Below, piece after piece: positions 1 through 8,662 of a stretch of DNA of 64,000 nt. The stretch is from Nocardioides sp. zg-1230 (GTDB lineage Bacteria; Actinomycetota; Actinomycetes; Propionibacteriales; Nocardioidaceae), in assembly GCF_013155335.1 (NCBI RefSeq), contig NZ_JABJQZ010000003.1:1-64000 (forward strand), in the 5' to 3' direction. The position numbers were made by a program, and so were the translations under genes. The notes beneath the pieces are model-generated. The model made no database searches, was not told the origin of the DNA, and was given only the letters and a program-made list of their open reading frames with translations. How positions within the stretch are numbered: position 1 is the stretch's first letter; every line of letters begins with the position of its first letter.

Positions 1-94
1 CCCCCCCGCCACCCCCCCGTCCGTTGACACCGCCCCGCCCACGCCACCCTCCGGGGCCCCCGCCGCGCCCCACCACCGAGAGGAACACGACCAC

Positions 95-397
95 GTGACG
101 ACGAAGATCCGGGCGACGCTCGCCCAGCTGGTGTGGCTCGCGTGCGCGTTCGCCGCACTGCTGCTCGCGGTGGGGGCGCTGCTGATCGCGCTGGACGCCA
201 ACAAGTCCAACGAGCTGGTCCAGGCGATCCTCAGGGGCGCCTCGTGGGCCGACCTGGGGATCTTCTCCCGCCAGGACGGCATCAAGCAGTTCCGCGGCGA
301 CGGTGCCGAGGTCAAGAACGCCCTCTTCAACTGGGGCCTCGCGGCGATCGCGTGGCTGGTGGTGGGACGGGTCCTCGAGCGCATCATCAAGCCCTGA
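95..397 (+). CDS. small two-helix membrane protein, unknown function
   Basis: A 100-residue protein starting at GTG after an AGAGGAAC-type ribosome site. It has a hydrophobic N-terminal helix (about residues 12-33), a charged central loop of about 45 residues, and a second hydrophobic helix near 78-92 ending in a short basic tail. I recognise no enzymatic motif. It stands alone ahead of etfB, separated by 150 bases, so no operon partner is visible. The codon pattern is that of a real high-GC actinobacterial gene. Function is unknown; a conserved small membrane protein is the safest description. Confidence 0.7.
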   Translation: MTTKIRATLAQLVWLACAFAALLLAVGALLIALDANKSNELVQAILRGASWADLGIFSRQDGIKQFRGDGAEVKNALFNWGLAAIAWLVVGRVLERIIKP

Positions 398-431
398 CGG
401 CGCCCGGAGCGGGCGGGGTCGCGGACCGACC

Positions 432-444
432 GTGACAGTGTCAC
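432..444. promoter_or_regulatory. perfect palindrome upstream of etfBA (possible operator)
   Basis: GTGACA-G-TGTCAC is a perfect inverted repeat about 105 bases before the etfB start. Its size suits a dimeric TetR-type regulator. A TTGACC hexamer follows at 483-488, but I cannot find a convincing -10 partner. Operator function is inferred. Confidence 0.3.
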
Positions 445-547
445 TGTGAGCGACTGCACCCCGATCGCCATTCCGGTCGTCGTTGACCGACCAGTAACCT
501 CATAGCCACATCCGAGTGCACAGGAGGGGCCGCGAGGCCACACCACC

Positions 548-1348
548 ATGAACATTGTTGTCTGTGTGAAGTACGTGCCGGACGCCACGGCCGACCGCAA
601 GTTCGAGGACGACAACACCGTCGACCGCGTTGGCGTCGACGGCCTGCTGTCCGAGCTCGATGAGTACGCCGTGGAGCAGGCGCTGCAGTTCCGGGAGAAG
701 CGCGAGGGTGAGGAGATCACCGTCACCGCGCTGACCGTCGGCCCCGAGAAGGCCGTCGACGCGGTGCGCAAGGCGCTCCAGATGGGTGCCGACTCCGGCG
801 TCCACGTCGTCGACGACGCCATCGCCGGCTCCGACTACCTCGGCACCTCCCTGGTGCTCGCCAAGGCGATCGAGAAGGTCAAGGCCGACTCCGGCGCCGA
901 CCTCGTGGTCTGCGGCATGGCCTCCACCGACGCCTCCGGCTCGGTCGTCCCGGCGATGCTCGCCGAGCGCCTCGGCATGCCGCAGGTGACGCTCGCGTCG
1001 GTCGTGGAGTCGCAGGGCGACCAGGTCCGCATCAAGCGCGACAACGAGGGCTCGACCGAGGTCATCGGCGCGACCCTCCCGATCGTGCTGAGCGTGACCG
1101 ACCAGTCGGGCGAGGCCCGCTACCCGTCGTTCAAGGGCATCATGGCGGCGAAGAAGAAGCCGCTCGAGACGTGGTCGCTGACCGACCTCGGCCTCGACGC
1201 CGACCAGGTCGGCCTGTCCGTGGCCTACACGCAGGTCGAGGACACCACCGCCCGCCCGCCGCGCACCGCCGGCGAGATCGTCACCGACGAGGACGGCTCG
1301 GGCGCCGGCGCGCTGGTCGACTTCCTCGCGTCCAAGAAGTTCATCTGA
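548..1348 (+). CDS. etfB: electron transfer flavoprotein subunit beta
   Basis: A 266-residue protein, the normal length for EtfB. It opens with the family's VVCVKYVPDA strand and carries the beta-subunit signature around SFKGIMAAKKK (about residues 197-207). With EtfA it forms the soluble heterodimer that takes electrons from acyl-CoA dehydrogenases and related dehydrogenases and passes them to ETF:quinone oxidoreductase at the membrane. etfA follows after 13 bases on the same strand, so the pair is one operon. The ATG is preceded by purine-rich GAGG at about 11 bases. Confidence 0.96.
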   Translation: MNIVVCVKYVPDATADRKFEDDNTVDRVGVDGLLSELDEYAVEQALQFREKREGEEITVTALTVGPEKAVDAVRKALQMGADSGVHVVDDAIAGSDYLGTSLVLAKAIEKVKADSGADLVVCGMASTDASGSVVPAMLAERLGMPQVTLASVVESQGDQVRIKRDNEGSTEVIGATLPIVLSVTDQSGEARYPSFKGIMAAKKKPLETWSLTDLGLDADQVGLSVAYTQVEDTTARPPRTAGEIVTDEDGSGAGALVDFLASKKFI

Positions 1349-1361
1349 GGAGCAGCCAGAG

Positions 1362-2315
1362 ATGTCTGAGGTTCTTGTTGTCATCGACCACGCCGACGGC
1401 GAGGTCAAGAAGCCGACCTACGAGCTGCTCACCATCGCGCGTCGCCTCGGCGAGCCCGTCGCGGTGTTCTTCGGCTCGCCCGACCAGGGCGACGCCGTGG
1501 CCGAGAAGGTGAAGAAGTACGGCGCCGCGAAGGTGTACGTCGTCGACGACGCGCAGATCAAGGGCTACCTCGTCGCGCCGAAGGCCGAGGCCCTGCAGCA
1601 GCTGGCGGAGAAGACCAGCCCGGCCGCGATCCTGCTGCCCTCGACGTTCGAGAACAAGGAGGTCGCCGGTCGCCTGGCGATCAAGCTGGGCTCGGGCCTG
1701 ATCACCGACGCCGTCGACGTCGCCGACGACGGCACGACGACCCAGTCGGTGTTCGCCGGCAACTACACGGTCCAGGCGAAGGTCACCACCGGCACGCCGA
1801 TCATCACGGTCAAGCCCAACTCCGCTGCCCCCGAGGAGGCGGAAGGTGCCGCCGCGGTCGAGGCGTTCGCCGCGACCATCAGCGACGTCGCGAAGACCGC
1901 CCAGGTGGTCGCCACCCAGCCGCGCCAGTCCACCGGTCGCCCGGAGCTGACCGAGGCCGCGATCGTGGTCTCCGGCGGTCGTGGCACCGGCGGCAACTTC
2001 GAGCCGGTCGAGGGCTTCGCCGACAGCCTCGGTGCGGCCGTGGGTGCCTCGCGCGCCGCGGTCGACTCGGGCTGGATGCCGCACGCCTTCCAGGTCGGCC
2101 AGACCGGCAAGACGGTCTCGCCGCAGCTCTACGTCGCCAACGGCATCTCGGGCGCGATCCAGCACCGCGCCGGCATGCAGACCTCGAAGACCATCGTCGC
2201 GGTCAACAAGGACCCCGAGGCGCCGATCTTCGAGCTCGTCGACTTCGGCGTCGTGGGCGACCTCCACACCGTCCTGCCCGCCGCCACGGAGAAGATCACC
2301 GCGCGCAAGGGCTGA
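1362..2315 (+). CDS. etfA: electron transfer flavoprotein subunit alpha
   Basis: A 317-residue protein of typical EtfA length. The C-terminal FAD-binding domain is clear: VSGGRGTGG near residue 205, [11 protein letters not shown] near 228, the [11 protein letters not shown] stretch, and [11 protein letters not shown] near 287. It binds FAD and pairs with EtfB in fatty-acid and amino-acid oxidation. The ATG has a GAGGAGC ribosome site in the 13-base gap after etfB. A strong hairpin terminator follows the stop codon, ending the two-gene operon. Confidence 0.97.
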   Translation: MSEVLVVIDHADGEVKKPTYELLTIARRLGEPVAVFFGSPDQGDAVAEKVKKYGAAKVYVVDDAQIKGYLVAPKAEALQQLAEKTSPAAILLPSTFENKEVAGRLAIKLGSGLITDAVDVADDGTTTQSVFAGNYTVQAKVTTGTPIITVKPNSAAPEEAEGAAAVEAFAATISDVAKTAQVVATQPRQSTGRPELTEAAIVVSGGRGTGGNFEPVEGFADSLGAAVGASRAAVDSGWMPHAFQVGQTGKTVSPQLYVANGISGAIQHRAGMQTSKTIVAVNKDPEAPIFELVDFGVVGDLHTVLPAATEKITARKG

Positions 2316-2339
2316 CCCGCAACGCATCACGCGCACGAC

Positions 2340-2363
2340 CCGGCAGGGTGACCCTGCCGGGTC
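2340..2363 (+). terminator. etfBA terminator
   Basis: ACCCGGCAGGG-TGA-CCCTGCCGGGT forms an 11-bp perfect stem with a three-base loop just after etfA, followed by CGTCGTGCGT. It lies between convergent genes and could serve both strands. Confidence 0.75.
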
Positions 2364-2378
2364 GTCGTGCGTCCGGGC

Positions 2379-3926
2379 TCAACGCCGGGTGCGCCGGACC
2401 GCCCACTCGCCGTCGTCCTCCACGAGCCGCACGGTGTAGCCCGTCCACCTCGCGAAGAGGTCGAAGCGGTAGGGCAGCTCGAAGTTGGACGAGCGGGCCC
2501 CGAGGCAGTCCGTCGGGAAGGTCGGCAGCCGGGTGCGCGACAGCGTCCGCCACCCGTCCGCCGTGGACGCCTTCAGCACGGTGGGCCACCCCCGGTGCCG
2601 GCCGGCCGAGGTGAGCAGGACCGCGGCCTCCGGGCCGTCGGGCACCACCACGTCGCACCGACCACCCACCCCGCCCGGCAGGGTCACCACACCGCGCTCG
2701 GGGGAGATGACGTGGGTCCGGGTGCGACCGGGGACGGCGACGTAGCGGCCGTCGGGCGACAGGCCGTAGGGGTGCCGGCCCATGCGCAGCGCCTGCCACG
2801 GGGTGCCGTCGCGGACGGTGAGGACGACATGGCGACCGCCGCACTTCAGGGCGGCCATCAGGACGCCCGGCGGCTCGGCCCACCAGTTGTCGCCCCACGC
2901 GCAGCGCCTGCGGCCGGCGTCGTACGCGATCGTCGGGGCGCCCCAGGTCTGGCTGGCACGGTCGTAGGCCTGGGCCCGCACCACGCGACGCCCCGCCGAG
3001 CCGACGGCGTACAGGCCCTGCCCCGGGGCCGTGAAGAAGCGCGTGGAGAGCCGGCCGTCGGCAGCGTCGAGCCCCGGAGCAGCGGCCGGAGCGATCGCGG
3101 TGACGGCCCAGGGCGAGACCGCGTCGGCTCGTGAGATGACGGTCACCCGGCCGGGGTCGCTGAAGTCGCCGAACCAGGCGGTGTCGGAGTCGACGTTGGC
3201 GAAGCTGGCGTCCTGGCAGGCATCGTCGAGCGAAACCTCCTGCCGAGCGGGCGCCACGTCCCCGGTGCGGGTGAGCACGAGCAGGCGGCAGCGGCGCGGG
3301 GCGACGTCGGCCCCGTAGAGGTAGGAGACCTGGGCGGCGTCGGTGATGGTGGCGGTCGCGGTGTACTCCCGGCCCGGAGTCCTGAGCGCGTGGCGGGTGA
3401 AGCCCTCCGGTCCCCAGGTGACGTAGCCGCGGAGCTCCGGCCACACCGCTCTGCTCCCGTCGGGGGAGATGCCGGGCTCGTCGTAGGCCTCGCCCTCGAG
3501 CTCGTACGACGACCAGGTGACCGTGTCGGCCGACCACAGGGCGTGGGAGCCGGTCGGGGCCTGGTCCTCGGCGTAGGTCCTCGCGGAGCTGCACGCCGCC
3601 ATGACCGCCACGGCGCCGTTGCTCGTGCGGGCCTCGACGCTGCCGCAGGCGAGATCCTTCTCCCGCAGCACCACCCGGCGCCCGCTCCAGACACCCGTCG
3701 TGGCGTCGAGGCGCTTGCTCCACACCGCGCGCTGGCCCCGGCCCACCCACACGCGGAAGAGGTCGCCGTCGGCCAGCGTCAGCTCGACCCCGCCCTCGAT
3801 CTCCCGCGGCAGGTCGTCCACCCCCGGGACGTCAGCCGGCGCGGGTGGCGAGGCGCCCACGGTCGAGCCGGTCAGGACAGCCGCTGCGGTCGCCAGCGCG
3901 ACCATCACCCCCGTGATGCGAGACAT
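2379..3926 (-). CDS. secreted protein, probable beta-propeller, unknown function
   Basis: A 515-residue protein with a signal peptide: basic start, hydrophobic core at about residues 6-24, and small residues around TVGASPP for cleavage. The mature part contains repeated Trp-rich strands and SPDG turns (near residues 153 and 346), which suggest beta-propeller blades as in WD40/TolB-like proteins. No catalytic motif is recognised. It is convergent with etfA and divergent from proA with 38 bases between starts. Export is well supported; fold is inferred from repeats; function is unknown. Confidence 0.75.
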   Translation of the reverse strand: MSRITGVMVALATAAAVLTGSTVGASPPAPADVPGVDDLPREIEGGVELTLADGDLFRVWVGRGQRAVWSKRLDATTGVWSGRRVVLREKDLACGSVEARTSNGAVAVMAACSSARTYAEDQAPTGSHALWSADTVTWSSYELEGEAYDEPGISPDGSRAVWPELRGYVTWGPEGFTRHALRTPGREYTATATITDAAQVSYLYGADVAPRRCRLLVLTRTGDVAPARQEVSLDDACQDASFANVDSDTAWFGDFSDPGRVTVISRADAVSPWAVTAIAPAAAPGLDAADGRLSTRFFTAPGQGLYAVGSAGRRVVRAQAYDRASQTWGAPTIAYDAGRRRCAWGDNWWAEPPGVLMAALKCGGRHVVLTVRDGTPWQALRMGRHPYGLSPDGRYVAVPGRTRTHVISPERGVVTLPGGVGGRCDVVVPDGPEAAVLLTSAGRHRGWPTVLKASTADGWRTLSRTRLPTFPTDCLGARSSNFELPYRFDLFARWTGYTVRLVEDDGEWAVRRTRR

Positions 3927-3964
3927 GGCGCCACCCTAGGCCCGCCGGGCCTACGCTGGAGAGC

Positions 3965-5215
3965 ATGAGCAGCGAGGCGGCAGTGCACGAGGTGGCGCGA
4001 AGGGCCCGGACCGCCAGCCATGAGCTCGCCACGGCGACGAGGGCGACCAAGGACGCCGCCCTGCACGCCATGGCCGACGCCCTCGTCGGGTCCTCCGCGG
4101 ACATCCTGGCCGCCAACGCCGAGGACGTCGCGCGCGCCGAGGTGGGCGGCACGCCCGCCAACATCGTCGACCGGCTCCGCCTCGACGACTCCCGGCTCGA
4201 GGCGATGGCGCAGGGCCTGCGCGACGTCGCCGCCCTGCCCGACCCCGTCGGCGAGGTGCTGCGCGGCAGCACGCTGGCCAACGGGCTCGAGCTGCGCCAG
4301 GTGCGGGTGCCGTTCGGCGTGGTCGGGATGATCTACGAGGCCCGCCCCAACGTCACCGCCGACGCTGCCGGGATCTGCCTCAAGGCCGGCAACGCGGTGC
4401 TCCTGCGCGGCTCGTCGAGCGCCCGGTCGAGCAACGCTGCGATCGTCGCCGCGATGCGCGGCGCGCTGGCGGGCAGCGGCCTGCCGGAGGACGTCGTACA
4501 GCTGGTGCCGGGGGAGACCCACGACAGCGTCAAGGCGCTCATGCGGGCCCGCGGGCTCGTCGACGTGCTCATCCCGCGCGGCGGGGCCGGCCTGATCCGC
4601 AGCGTGGTGGAGGAGTCGACGGTGCCGGTCATCGAGACCGGGGTCGGCAACTGCCACGTCTACGTCGACGCCTCGGCCGACCTCGAGCAGGCCCTCGCGA
4701 TCGTGCTCAACTCCAAGACCCACCGCACCAGCGTCTGCAACGCCGCCGAGTCGCTGCTCGTGCACGAGGACGTCGCTGACGAGTTCCTGCCGCTCGTCGT
4801 GGAGGCGCTCCAGGACGCCGGGGTGCTGATCCACGGCGACCCCGCCTTCGCGGAGTACGACGACGTGGTGCCCGTGACCGACGAGGACCACGCGGCGGAG
4901 TTCCTGGCGCTGGAGATCTCCGCGGCCGTCGTGGCTGACGTGGAGGGAGCCATCGAGCACATCCGCCGCTGGTCGTCGGGTCACACCGAGGCGATCCTCG
5001 CCCGCGACCAGGCCACGATCCGGCGCTTCGTCGCCGCGGTCGACTCGGCCGCGGTGATGGTCAACGCCTCCACCCGCTTCACCGACGGCGGGGAGTTCGG
5101 CTTCGGCGCCGAGATCGGCATCTCCACGCAGAAGCTGCATGCCCGCGGCCCGATGGGGCTGCCGGAGATGACGTCGAGCAAGTACGTCGTGGTCGGCGAG
5201 GGCCACGTCAGGTGA
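3965..5215 (+). CDS. proA: glutamate-5-semialdehyde dehydrogenase (gamma-glutamyl phosphate reductase)
   Basis: A 416-residue member of the aldehyde dehydrogenase superfamily, the standard length for ProA. The thiol nucleophile sits in [11 protein letters not shown] (Cys about residue 258), and the C-terminus has the ProA pattern [17 protein letters not shown]. It reduces gamma-glutamyl phosphate to glutamate semialdehyde with NADPH, the second step of proline synthesis. proB is not adjacent, although obg-proB-proA linkage is common in actinobacteria; the upstream neighbour is an unrelated secreted protein on the other strand. Confidence 0.96.
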   Translation: MSSEAAVHEVARRARTASHELATATRATKDAALHAMADALVGSSADILAANAEDVARAEVGGTPANIVDRLRLDDSRLEAMAQGLRDVAALPDPVGEVLRGSTLANGLELRQVRVPFGVVGMIYEARPNVTADAAGICLKAGNAVLLRGSSSARSSNAAIVAAMRGALAGSGLPEDVVQLVPGETHDSVKALMRARGLVDVLIPRGGAGLIRSVVEESTVPVIETGVGNCHVYVDASADLEQALAIVLNSKTHRTSVCNAAESLLVHEDVADEFLPLVVEALQDAGVLIHGDPAFAEYDDVVPVTDEDHAAEFLALEISAAVVADVEGAIEHIRRWSSGHTEAILARDQATIRRFVAAVDSAAVMVNASTRFTDGGEFGFGAEIGISTQKLHARGPMGLPEMTSSKYVVVGEGHVR

Positions 5216-5244
5216 CGCACCGGTGGTGCCGGTAGGGTGACGCC

Positions 5245-5391
5245 ATGCTGAGCACCGTCATCACGCTGGCCGCCGAGGCCGAGAGCGAGCCTGCCGTCCA
5301 CCCCTACGTCGTGGGTGCCATCGCCCTGGCGCTGCTGCTCGTCCTGCTGCTGGCCGTGGTCTCCTTCGGTGGCGGTCGCGAGCACAGCTGA
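5245..5391 (+). CDS. 48-residue single-span membrane protein
   Basis: An ATG-initiated frame of 48 codons between proA and nadD, with GGTAGGG 6-12 bases before the start as a likely ribosome site. The protein has a short acidic N-terminus, one strongly hydrophobic helix (about residues 20-40, rich in Leu/Val/Ala), and a basic, His-containing end. Its stop overlaps the start region of nadD, so it is probably cotranscribed. Position 29 bases after proA and the clear membrane segment argue that it is real. Function is unknown. Confidence 0.6.
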   Translation: MLSTVITLAAEAESEPAVHPYVVGAIALALLLVLLLAVVSFGGGREHS

Positions 5392-5395
5392 TCCG

Positions 5396-6055
5396 GTGAC
5401 CGGTCCCGTGGGGCAGCGCCGCGTCGGGGTGATGGGCGGCACCTTCGACCCCATCCACCACGGCCACCTCGTGGCCGCGTCCGAGGTGCAGGCGTGGTTC
5501 GACCTCGACGAGGTCGTCTTCGTGCCCACCGGCGACCCGTGGCAGAAGAGCGACCGCGTCGTCACCGGCGCCGAGGACCGCTACCTGATGACGGTGGTCG
5601 CCACCGCCGCCAACCCGCGCTTCTACGTCTCGCGCGTCGACATCGACCGGGCCGGGAAGACCTACACGATCGACACGCTGCGCGACCTCAAGGCCGAGAT
5701 GCCCGACGCGGAGCTGTTCTTCATCACCGGCGCCGACGCCCTCGCCGACATCTTCACCTGGCGCGACGTCGAGGAGCTCTTCGAGCTCGCCAACTTCGTC
5801 GGCTGCACGCGCCCCGGCTACGAGATGGACCCCCAGGCGCTCGCCAAGATCCCCGCCGATCGCGTCACCATGGTCGAGATCCCCGCCCTGGCGATCTCCT
5901 CGACCGACTGCCGCGAGCGCAAGCGGCGCGGCGAGCCCGTCTGGTACCTCGTCCCCGACGGCGTCGTCCAGTACATCGCCAAGCACCACCTCTACACCGC
6001 CAGCACGACCACGAGCACCACCACGAGCACGAAGACCAGCAAGGACACTGCATGA
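5396..6055 (+). CDS. nadD: nicotinate-nucleotide adenylyltransferase
   Basis: The nucleotidyltransferase [11 protein letters not shown] motif is near residues 14-26 and the ISSTDCRER motif near residue 165, both diagnostic of NadD. It makes deamido-NAD from nicotinate mononucleotide and ATP. I chose the GTG at 5396, four bases after the preceding stop, because frame upstream of it is arginine/cysteine-rich shadow sequence; this gives 219 residues. The C-terminus has an unusual tail of alternating Thr and Ser (about 18 residues) encoded by ACC/ACG/AGC repeats, beyond the usual end of the fold. It overlaps rsfS by four bases (ATGA). Confidence 0.93.
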   Translation: MTGPVGQRRVGVMGGTFDPIHHGHLVAASEVQAWFDLDEVVFVPTGDPWQKSDRVVTGAEDRYLMTVVATAANPRFYVSRVDIDRAGKTYTIDTLRDLKAEMPDAELFFITGADALADIFTWRDVEELFELANFVGCTRPGYEMDPQALAKIPADRVTMVEIPALAISSTDCRERKRRGEPVWYLVPDGVVQYIAKHHLYTASTTTSTTTSTKTSKDTA

Positions 6056-6411
6056 CTGCCACCGACCACGCCATCGAGCTCGTCGAGATCGCGGCCCAGG
6101 CCGCGCACGACAAGAAGGCCGAGCAGGTGCTCGCCTTCGACGTGAGTGAGCAGCTCGCGATCACCGACGCCTTCGTGCTGGCCAGCGCGACCAACGAGCC
6201 GGCCGTCAAGGCCATCGTTGACGAGGTCGAGGACAAGCTGCGCGAGGCCGGCGCCAAGCCGATCCGCCGCGAGGGCCACAAGGAGGGGCGCTGGGTGCTC
6301 CTCGACTACGGCGAGATCGTGGTCCACGTGCAGCACGAGGAGGAGCGGTCCTTCTACGCCCTCGAGCGACTCTGGAGCGACTGCCCGCTCATCCCGCTGA
6401 CCCTCGCGTGA
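6052..6411 (+). CDS. rsfS: ribosomal silencing factor RsfS
   Basis: A 119-residue protein of the Iojap/DUF143 family, recognised by [19 protein letters not shown] and the [15 protein letters not shown] strand that end in a FYALERLW segment. It binds uL14 on the 50S subunit and blocks subunit joining under poor growth. The start ATG overlaps the nadD stop, and its own stop overlaps the next GTG start, so nadD, rsfS and the phosphatase are translationally coupled. Confidence 0.95.
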   Translation: MTATDHAIELVEIAAQAAHDKKAEQVLAFDVSEQLAITDAFVLASATNEPAVKAIVDEVEDKLREAGAKPIRREGHKEGRWVLLDYGEIVVHVQHEEERSFYALERLWSDCPLIPLTLA

Positions 6412-7037
6412 GGCGCCTGGTCCTGCTCCGCCACGGCCGTACGGCGTGGAACGACACGGGTCGCGCGCAGGGCCACGCCGACGTACCCCTCGACGAGGTC
6501 GGTGAGGCGCAGGCCAAGGCCGTCGCGCCCGTCCTGGCGGCCCTGTCCCCGGTCGCGGTGTGGTCCTCCGACCTCGCCCGCGCCGCCGGCACCGCCGCCG
6601 TCGTCGCGGCCGAGGCGGGGCTCGAGCCGGTGCTCGACGCCCGGCTGCGCGAGTTCGACATCGGCCCGCACCGCGTCGGGCTGACCGACGAGCAGTACGC
6701 CGCCGCCCACCCCGAGGAGCACGCCGCCCTGGTGGCCGGCGACGTCGAGGCGATCCCCGGGCGGGAGACCCCCGACGACGTGCTGGCGCGCTTCCTGCCG
6801 GCCCTGGCGTCGTACGCCGACGCGCTCGGCGACGGCGAGACCGGCCTCGTCGTGTCCCACGGCGCAGCCCTGCGGGTCGCGGTGCCCGCCTTCCTCGAGT
6901 GGCACGACGAGGTGGGTGAGTCCCTCGGGGTGCTCGCCAACTGCGGCTGGATCGTGCTCGAGCACTCCGCCTCGACCTGGACCGGAGGGGTCGTGCGGTG
7001 GCGCCTGACCGCCTGGAACCGGGTCGCGGGTGAGTGA
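6408..7037 (+). CDS. histidine phosphatase family protein (GpgP-like)
   Basis: A 209-residue protein with the phosphoglycerate-mutase-type catalytic motif LLRHGRTAWN (His about residue 8) and a second catalytic VVSHGAALR near residue 150. It starts at GTG overlapping the rsfS stop. In mycobacteria the gene in this position after nadD and rsfS is glucosyl-3-phosphoglycerate phosphatase, so GpgP is a reasonable proposal from synteny; the sequence itself shows only the histidine phosphatase superfamily. Alternatives are a cobalamin-pathway or general phosphatase. Confidence 0.85.
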   Translation: MRRLVLLRHGRTAWNDTGRAQGHADVPLDEVGEAQAKAVAPVLAALSPVAVWSSDLARAAGTAAVVAAEAGLEPVLDARLREFDIGPHRVGLTDEQYAAAHPEEHAALVAGDVEAIPGRETPDDVLARFLPALASYADALGDGETGLVVSHGAALRVAVPAFLEWHDEVGESLGVLANCGWIVLEHSASTWTGGVVRWRLTAWNRVAGE

Positions 7038-7503
7038 CCGCGCCCGCGAGGTCGACCTCGCCCTGAGCCGGCAGCTCGCCAAGGTCATGGACGACGCCGT
7101 GACGGTGCCCGGCACCCGGATCGGGCTGGGCCTCGATGCGGTGATCGGGCTGGTGCCCGGCATCGGCGACGTCGTCGGAAGCGCCCTGTCCGGGATGATC
7201 GTCCGCGACGCGATCCGGGCGCGCGTGCCCATGCCGGTGCTGGCGTGGATGGGGCTCAACCTCGTCGTCGACGCGCTGCTGGGCCTGGTCCCGGGCGTCG
7301 GCGACCTCCTCGACGTCGCCCACCGGGCCAACCGCAAGAACCTCCGCCTGCTGCTCCGCGAGGTCGAGCGCCAGCCGCTCCGCGAGCCGCCGAGCACGGC
7401 GTACGTCGTCGGTGCGGTGGCGCTGATGCTGGTCCCGGTGCTCGCCGGCCTGGCCGTCACGGTGCTCGGGATCTGGCTGCTCTGGCGCCTCGTCACGGGG
7501 TAG
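7030..7503 (+). CDS. DUF4112 domain membrane protein
   Basis: A 157-residue protein with the DUF4112 pattern: two repeats of a Gly-rich GLVPGIGD / GLVPGVGD motif near residues 43-50 and 84-91, each after hydrophobic sequence, and a C-terminal membrane helix at about residues 127-153. It starts at GTG eight bases inside the preceding gene and ends the operon before the tRNA. The domain is widespread; its function is not known. Confidence 0.85.
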   Translation: MSDRAREVDLALSRQLAKVMDDAVTVPGTRIGLGLDAVIGLVPGIGDVVGSALSGMIVRDAIRARVPMPVLAWMGLNLVVDALLGLVPGVGDLLDVAHRANRKNLRLLLREVERQPLREPPSTAYVVGAVALMLVPVLAGLAVTVLGIWLLWRLVTG

Positions 7504-7514
7504 GGGACCCCGAT

Positions 7515-7544
7515 TTCACCTGCCGGTCGGGTGTCGGCTAATGT
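7515..7544 (+). promoter_or_regulatory. candidate promoter of tRNA-Ala
   Basis: TTCACC followed after 18 bases by TAATGT (7539-7544) would place the transcript start close to 7551, just before the tRNA at 7556. It is recognised by eye only. Confidence 0.35.
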
Positions 7545-7555
7545 TCTGCGCTGTT

Positions 7556-7628
7556 GGGGCTGTGGCGCAGCTGGTAGCGCATCTGCATGGCATGCAGAGG
7601 GTCAGGGGTTCGAGTCCCCTCAGCTCCA
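7556..7628 (+). tRNA. tRNA-Ala (GGC anticodon)
   Basis: A complete 73-base cloverleaf. The acceptor GGGGCTG pairs with CAGCTCC with one G-T; the anticodon arm TCTGC/GCAGA encloses loop ATGGCAT with anticodon GGC; the T arm AGGGG-TTCGAGT-CCCCT is standard; the discriminator is A. The last 42 bases lie in the 43-bp attachment repeat and are now supplied by the integrated element. No CCA follows the discriminator (the DNA reads CAA), while the displaced chromosomal end at attR does encode CCA. Confidence 0.97.
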
Positions 7629-7629
7629 C
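7587..7629 (+). repeat. attL, 43-bp attachment repeat inside tRNA-Ala
   Basis: This 43-bp segment, from the anticodon loop to the tRNA 3' end, recurs perfectly at 19148-19190. Sequences outside the repeat diverge at once on both sides. It is the core site used by a tyrosine integrase that targets the 3' half of tRNA genes. Confidence 0.95.
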
Positions 7630-7635
7630 AAGAAG

Positions 7636-7679
7636 GAATCGGCGGTCTACCTGCAGAAACGCGGGGAGGCCGCCGATTC
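7636..7679 (+). terminator. element-borne terminator for tRNA-Ala
   Basis: GAATCGGCGGTCT (7636-7648) pairs with AGGCCGCCGATTC (7667-7679) over 13 bp with one G-T pair; CTCATTTGG follows in part. It lies seven bases after the tRNA, so the element replaces the chromosomal terminator now stranded at 19197-19226. Confidence 0.6.
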
Positions 7680-8113
7680 TCATTTGGTCGAGATGAGCGG
7701 GAGACCACGGCGCAGACCACGGGTCGGGCTTGGTCGGCCGCTTCACATGCCCGTGACCCGCCCCAACCTCATGTCATGCCGCTGGTGTTGCCGCGAGCCG
7801 ATGTCCGGTGGCGTTGGGGAGCTGCCCGAACGCCCGCGTGTCGGTAGTGGTGGGCACGCCACCCGTCGGCGTTCTGGTGACGGGAGGGGGCCGGAGTCGG
7901 AGTCGGGAGTCGGAGTCGGGAGTCGGGTGCGGGTGATGACGGCGACGAGTCCACGAGAAATCTTCTGAGGGAGTTTCCGCAGGTGGTCGCCGAAGTCGTG
8001 CCCTGATCGCCTCTGCCCCCTCCCGAGGGCGTCTGAACTTCTCGTGCGATCTTCTGCAGCCTGCTCTCACCGGAGGCCCAGAGCGGGTCTCCACGAGAGG
8101 CCAGGAGGCCACC
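7680..8113. other. noncoding left end of the element
   Basis: I find no gene here. The segment holds short direct repeats of GAGTCGG at 7893-7927 and other small repeats, and could include integrase arm-binding sites or the promoter of the gene at 8114. Open frames crossing it are low-quality and overlap the tRNA. Confidence 0.5.
7893..7927 (+). repeat. short tandem repeat, GAGTCGG units
   Basis: Five units of GAGTCGG/GAGTCGGG in tandem with 6-7 base periodicity. There are no spacers of CRISPR type. It may be a recombinase arm or replication site, or simple slippage. Confidence 0.6.
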
Positions 8114-8563
8114 ATGAGCGCCACGACCACCCGCAAGTCCGCGACCCGCAAGCCCGCCGCGAAGGCTGCTCCGAAAGAGCAGAAGCCCGAGCCGGTCGAG
8201 ATCAAGGCGACCGCGAAGAAGGAGTCCGAGCCGCAGCCTGAGCCCAAGACCCTGATCGAAGCGCTCACGACTGGGCAGGCCGCGCTGATCAAGGTCCGCG
8301 CCAACAAGACGACCCGCTCGCTTCCCTACCTCGCCGTGGGGACGGAGGAGCGGAAGCAGGCCGAGGCTGTCGCGAAGATGCGGGAGGGTGGCGCGACCGT
8401 GGACAGCATTGCCGAGTCGTTGAAGGTGTCCACTGCGACCGCCCGACGTTTCCTGACGAACCTCGCCCTCGCCCACGCGGTGGAGGCTGGTGACCACGAC
8501 AAGGCGTGGACTAAGGGCGCCCGCGAGGTCATCGTCCACACCGTGGAGGCGAAGAAGGCGTGA
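8114..8563 (+). CDS. basic-tailed helix-turn-helix protein, unknown
   Basis: A 149-residue protein with an ATG preceded by CCAGGAGGCC. Residues 1-45 are a low-complexity tail rich in Lys, Ala, Thr and Glu, like bacterial histone-like tails. Residues about 90-125 contain a helix-turn-helix (TVDSIAESLKVSTATARRF) followed by a short wing region. A DNA-binding or nucleoid-type role within the element is inferred. It is the first gene from attL and is followed by a hairpin. Confidence 0.7.
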   Translation: MSATTTRKSATRKPAAKAAPKEQKPEPVEIKATAKKESEPQPEPKTLIEALTTGQAALIKVRANKTTRSLPYLAVGTEERKQAEAVAKMREGGATVDSIAESLKVSTATARRFLTNLALAHAVEAGDHDKAWTKGAREVIVHTVEAKKA

Positions 8564-8593
8564 GCCGCCGTCACAACTGAAAGCACGACTCCG

Positions 8594-8624
8594 AGAGGGG
8601 CTGGCCTACGGGCTGGCCTCTCTT
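8594..8624 (+). terminator. possible terminator after the HTH gene
   Basis: GAGAGG (8594-8599) pairs with CCTCTC (8619-8624), followed by TTTG. The loop contains a GGCTGGCC repeat. The stem is short, so support is modest. Confidence 0.4.
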
Positions 8625-8662
8625 TGACGACGTAATTCCCTGCACTCAGGAATGATGGACGG

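Noticed and set aside
7893-7927. CRISPR array
   Set aside because: The repeats are 6-7 bases and adjacent, without unique spacers, and there are no cas genes.
7531-7968. An open frame running across tRNA-Ala into the element
   Set aside because: It overlaps a functional tRNA and the attachment core; the sequence is low complexity and not protein-like.
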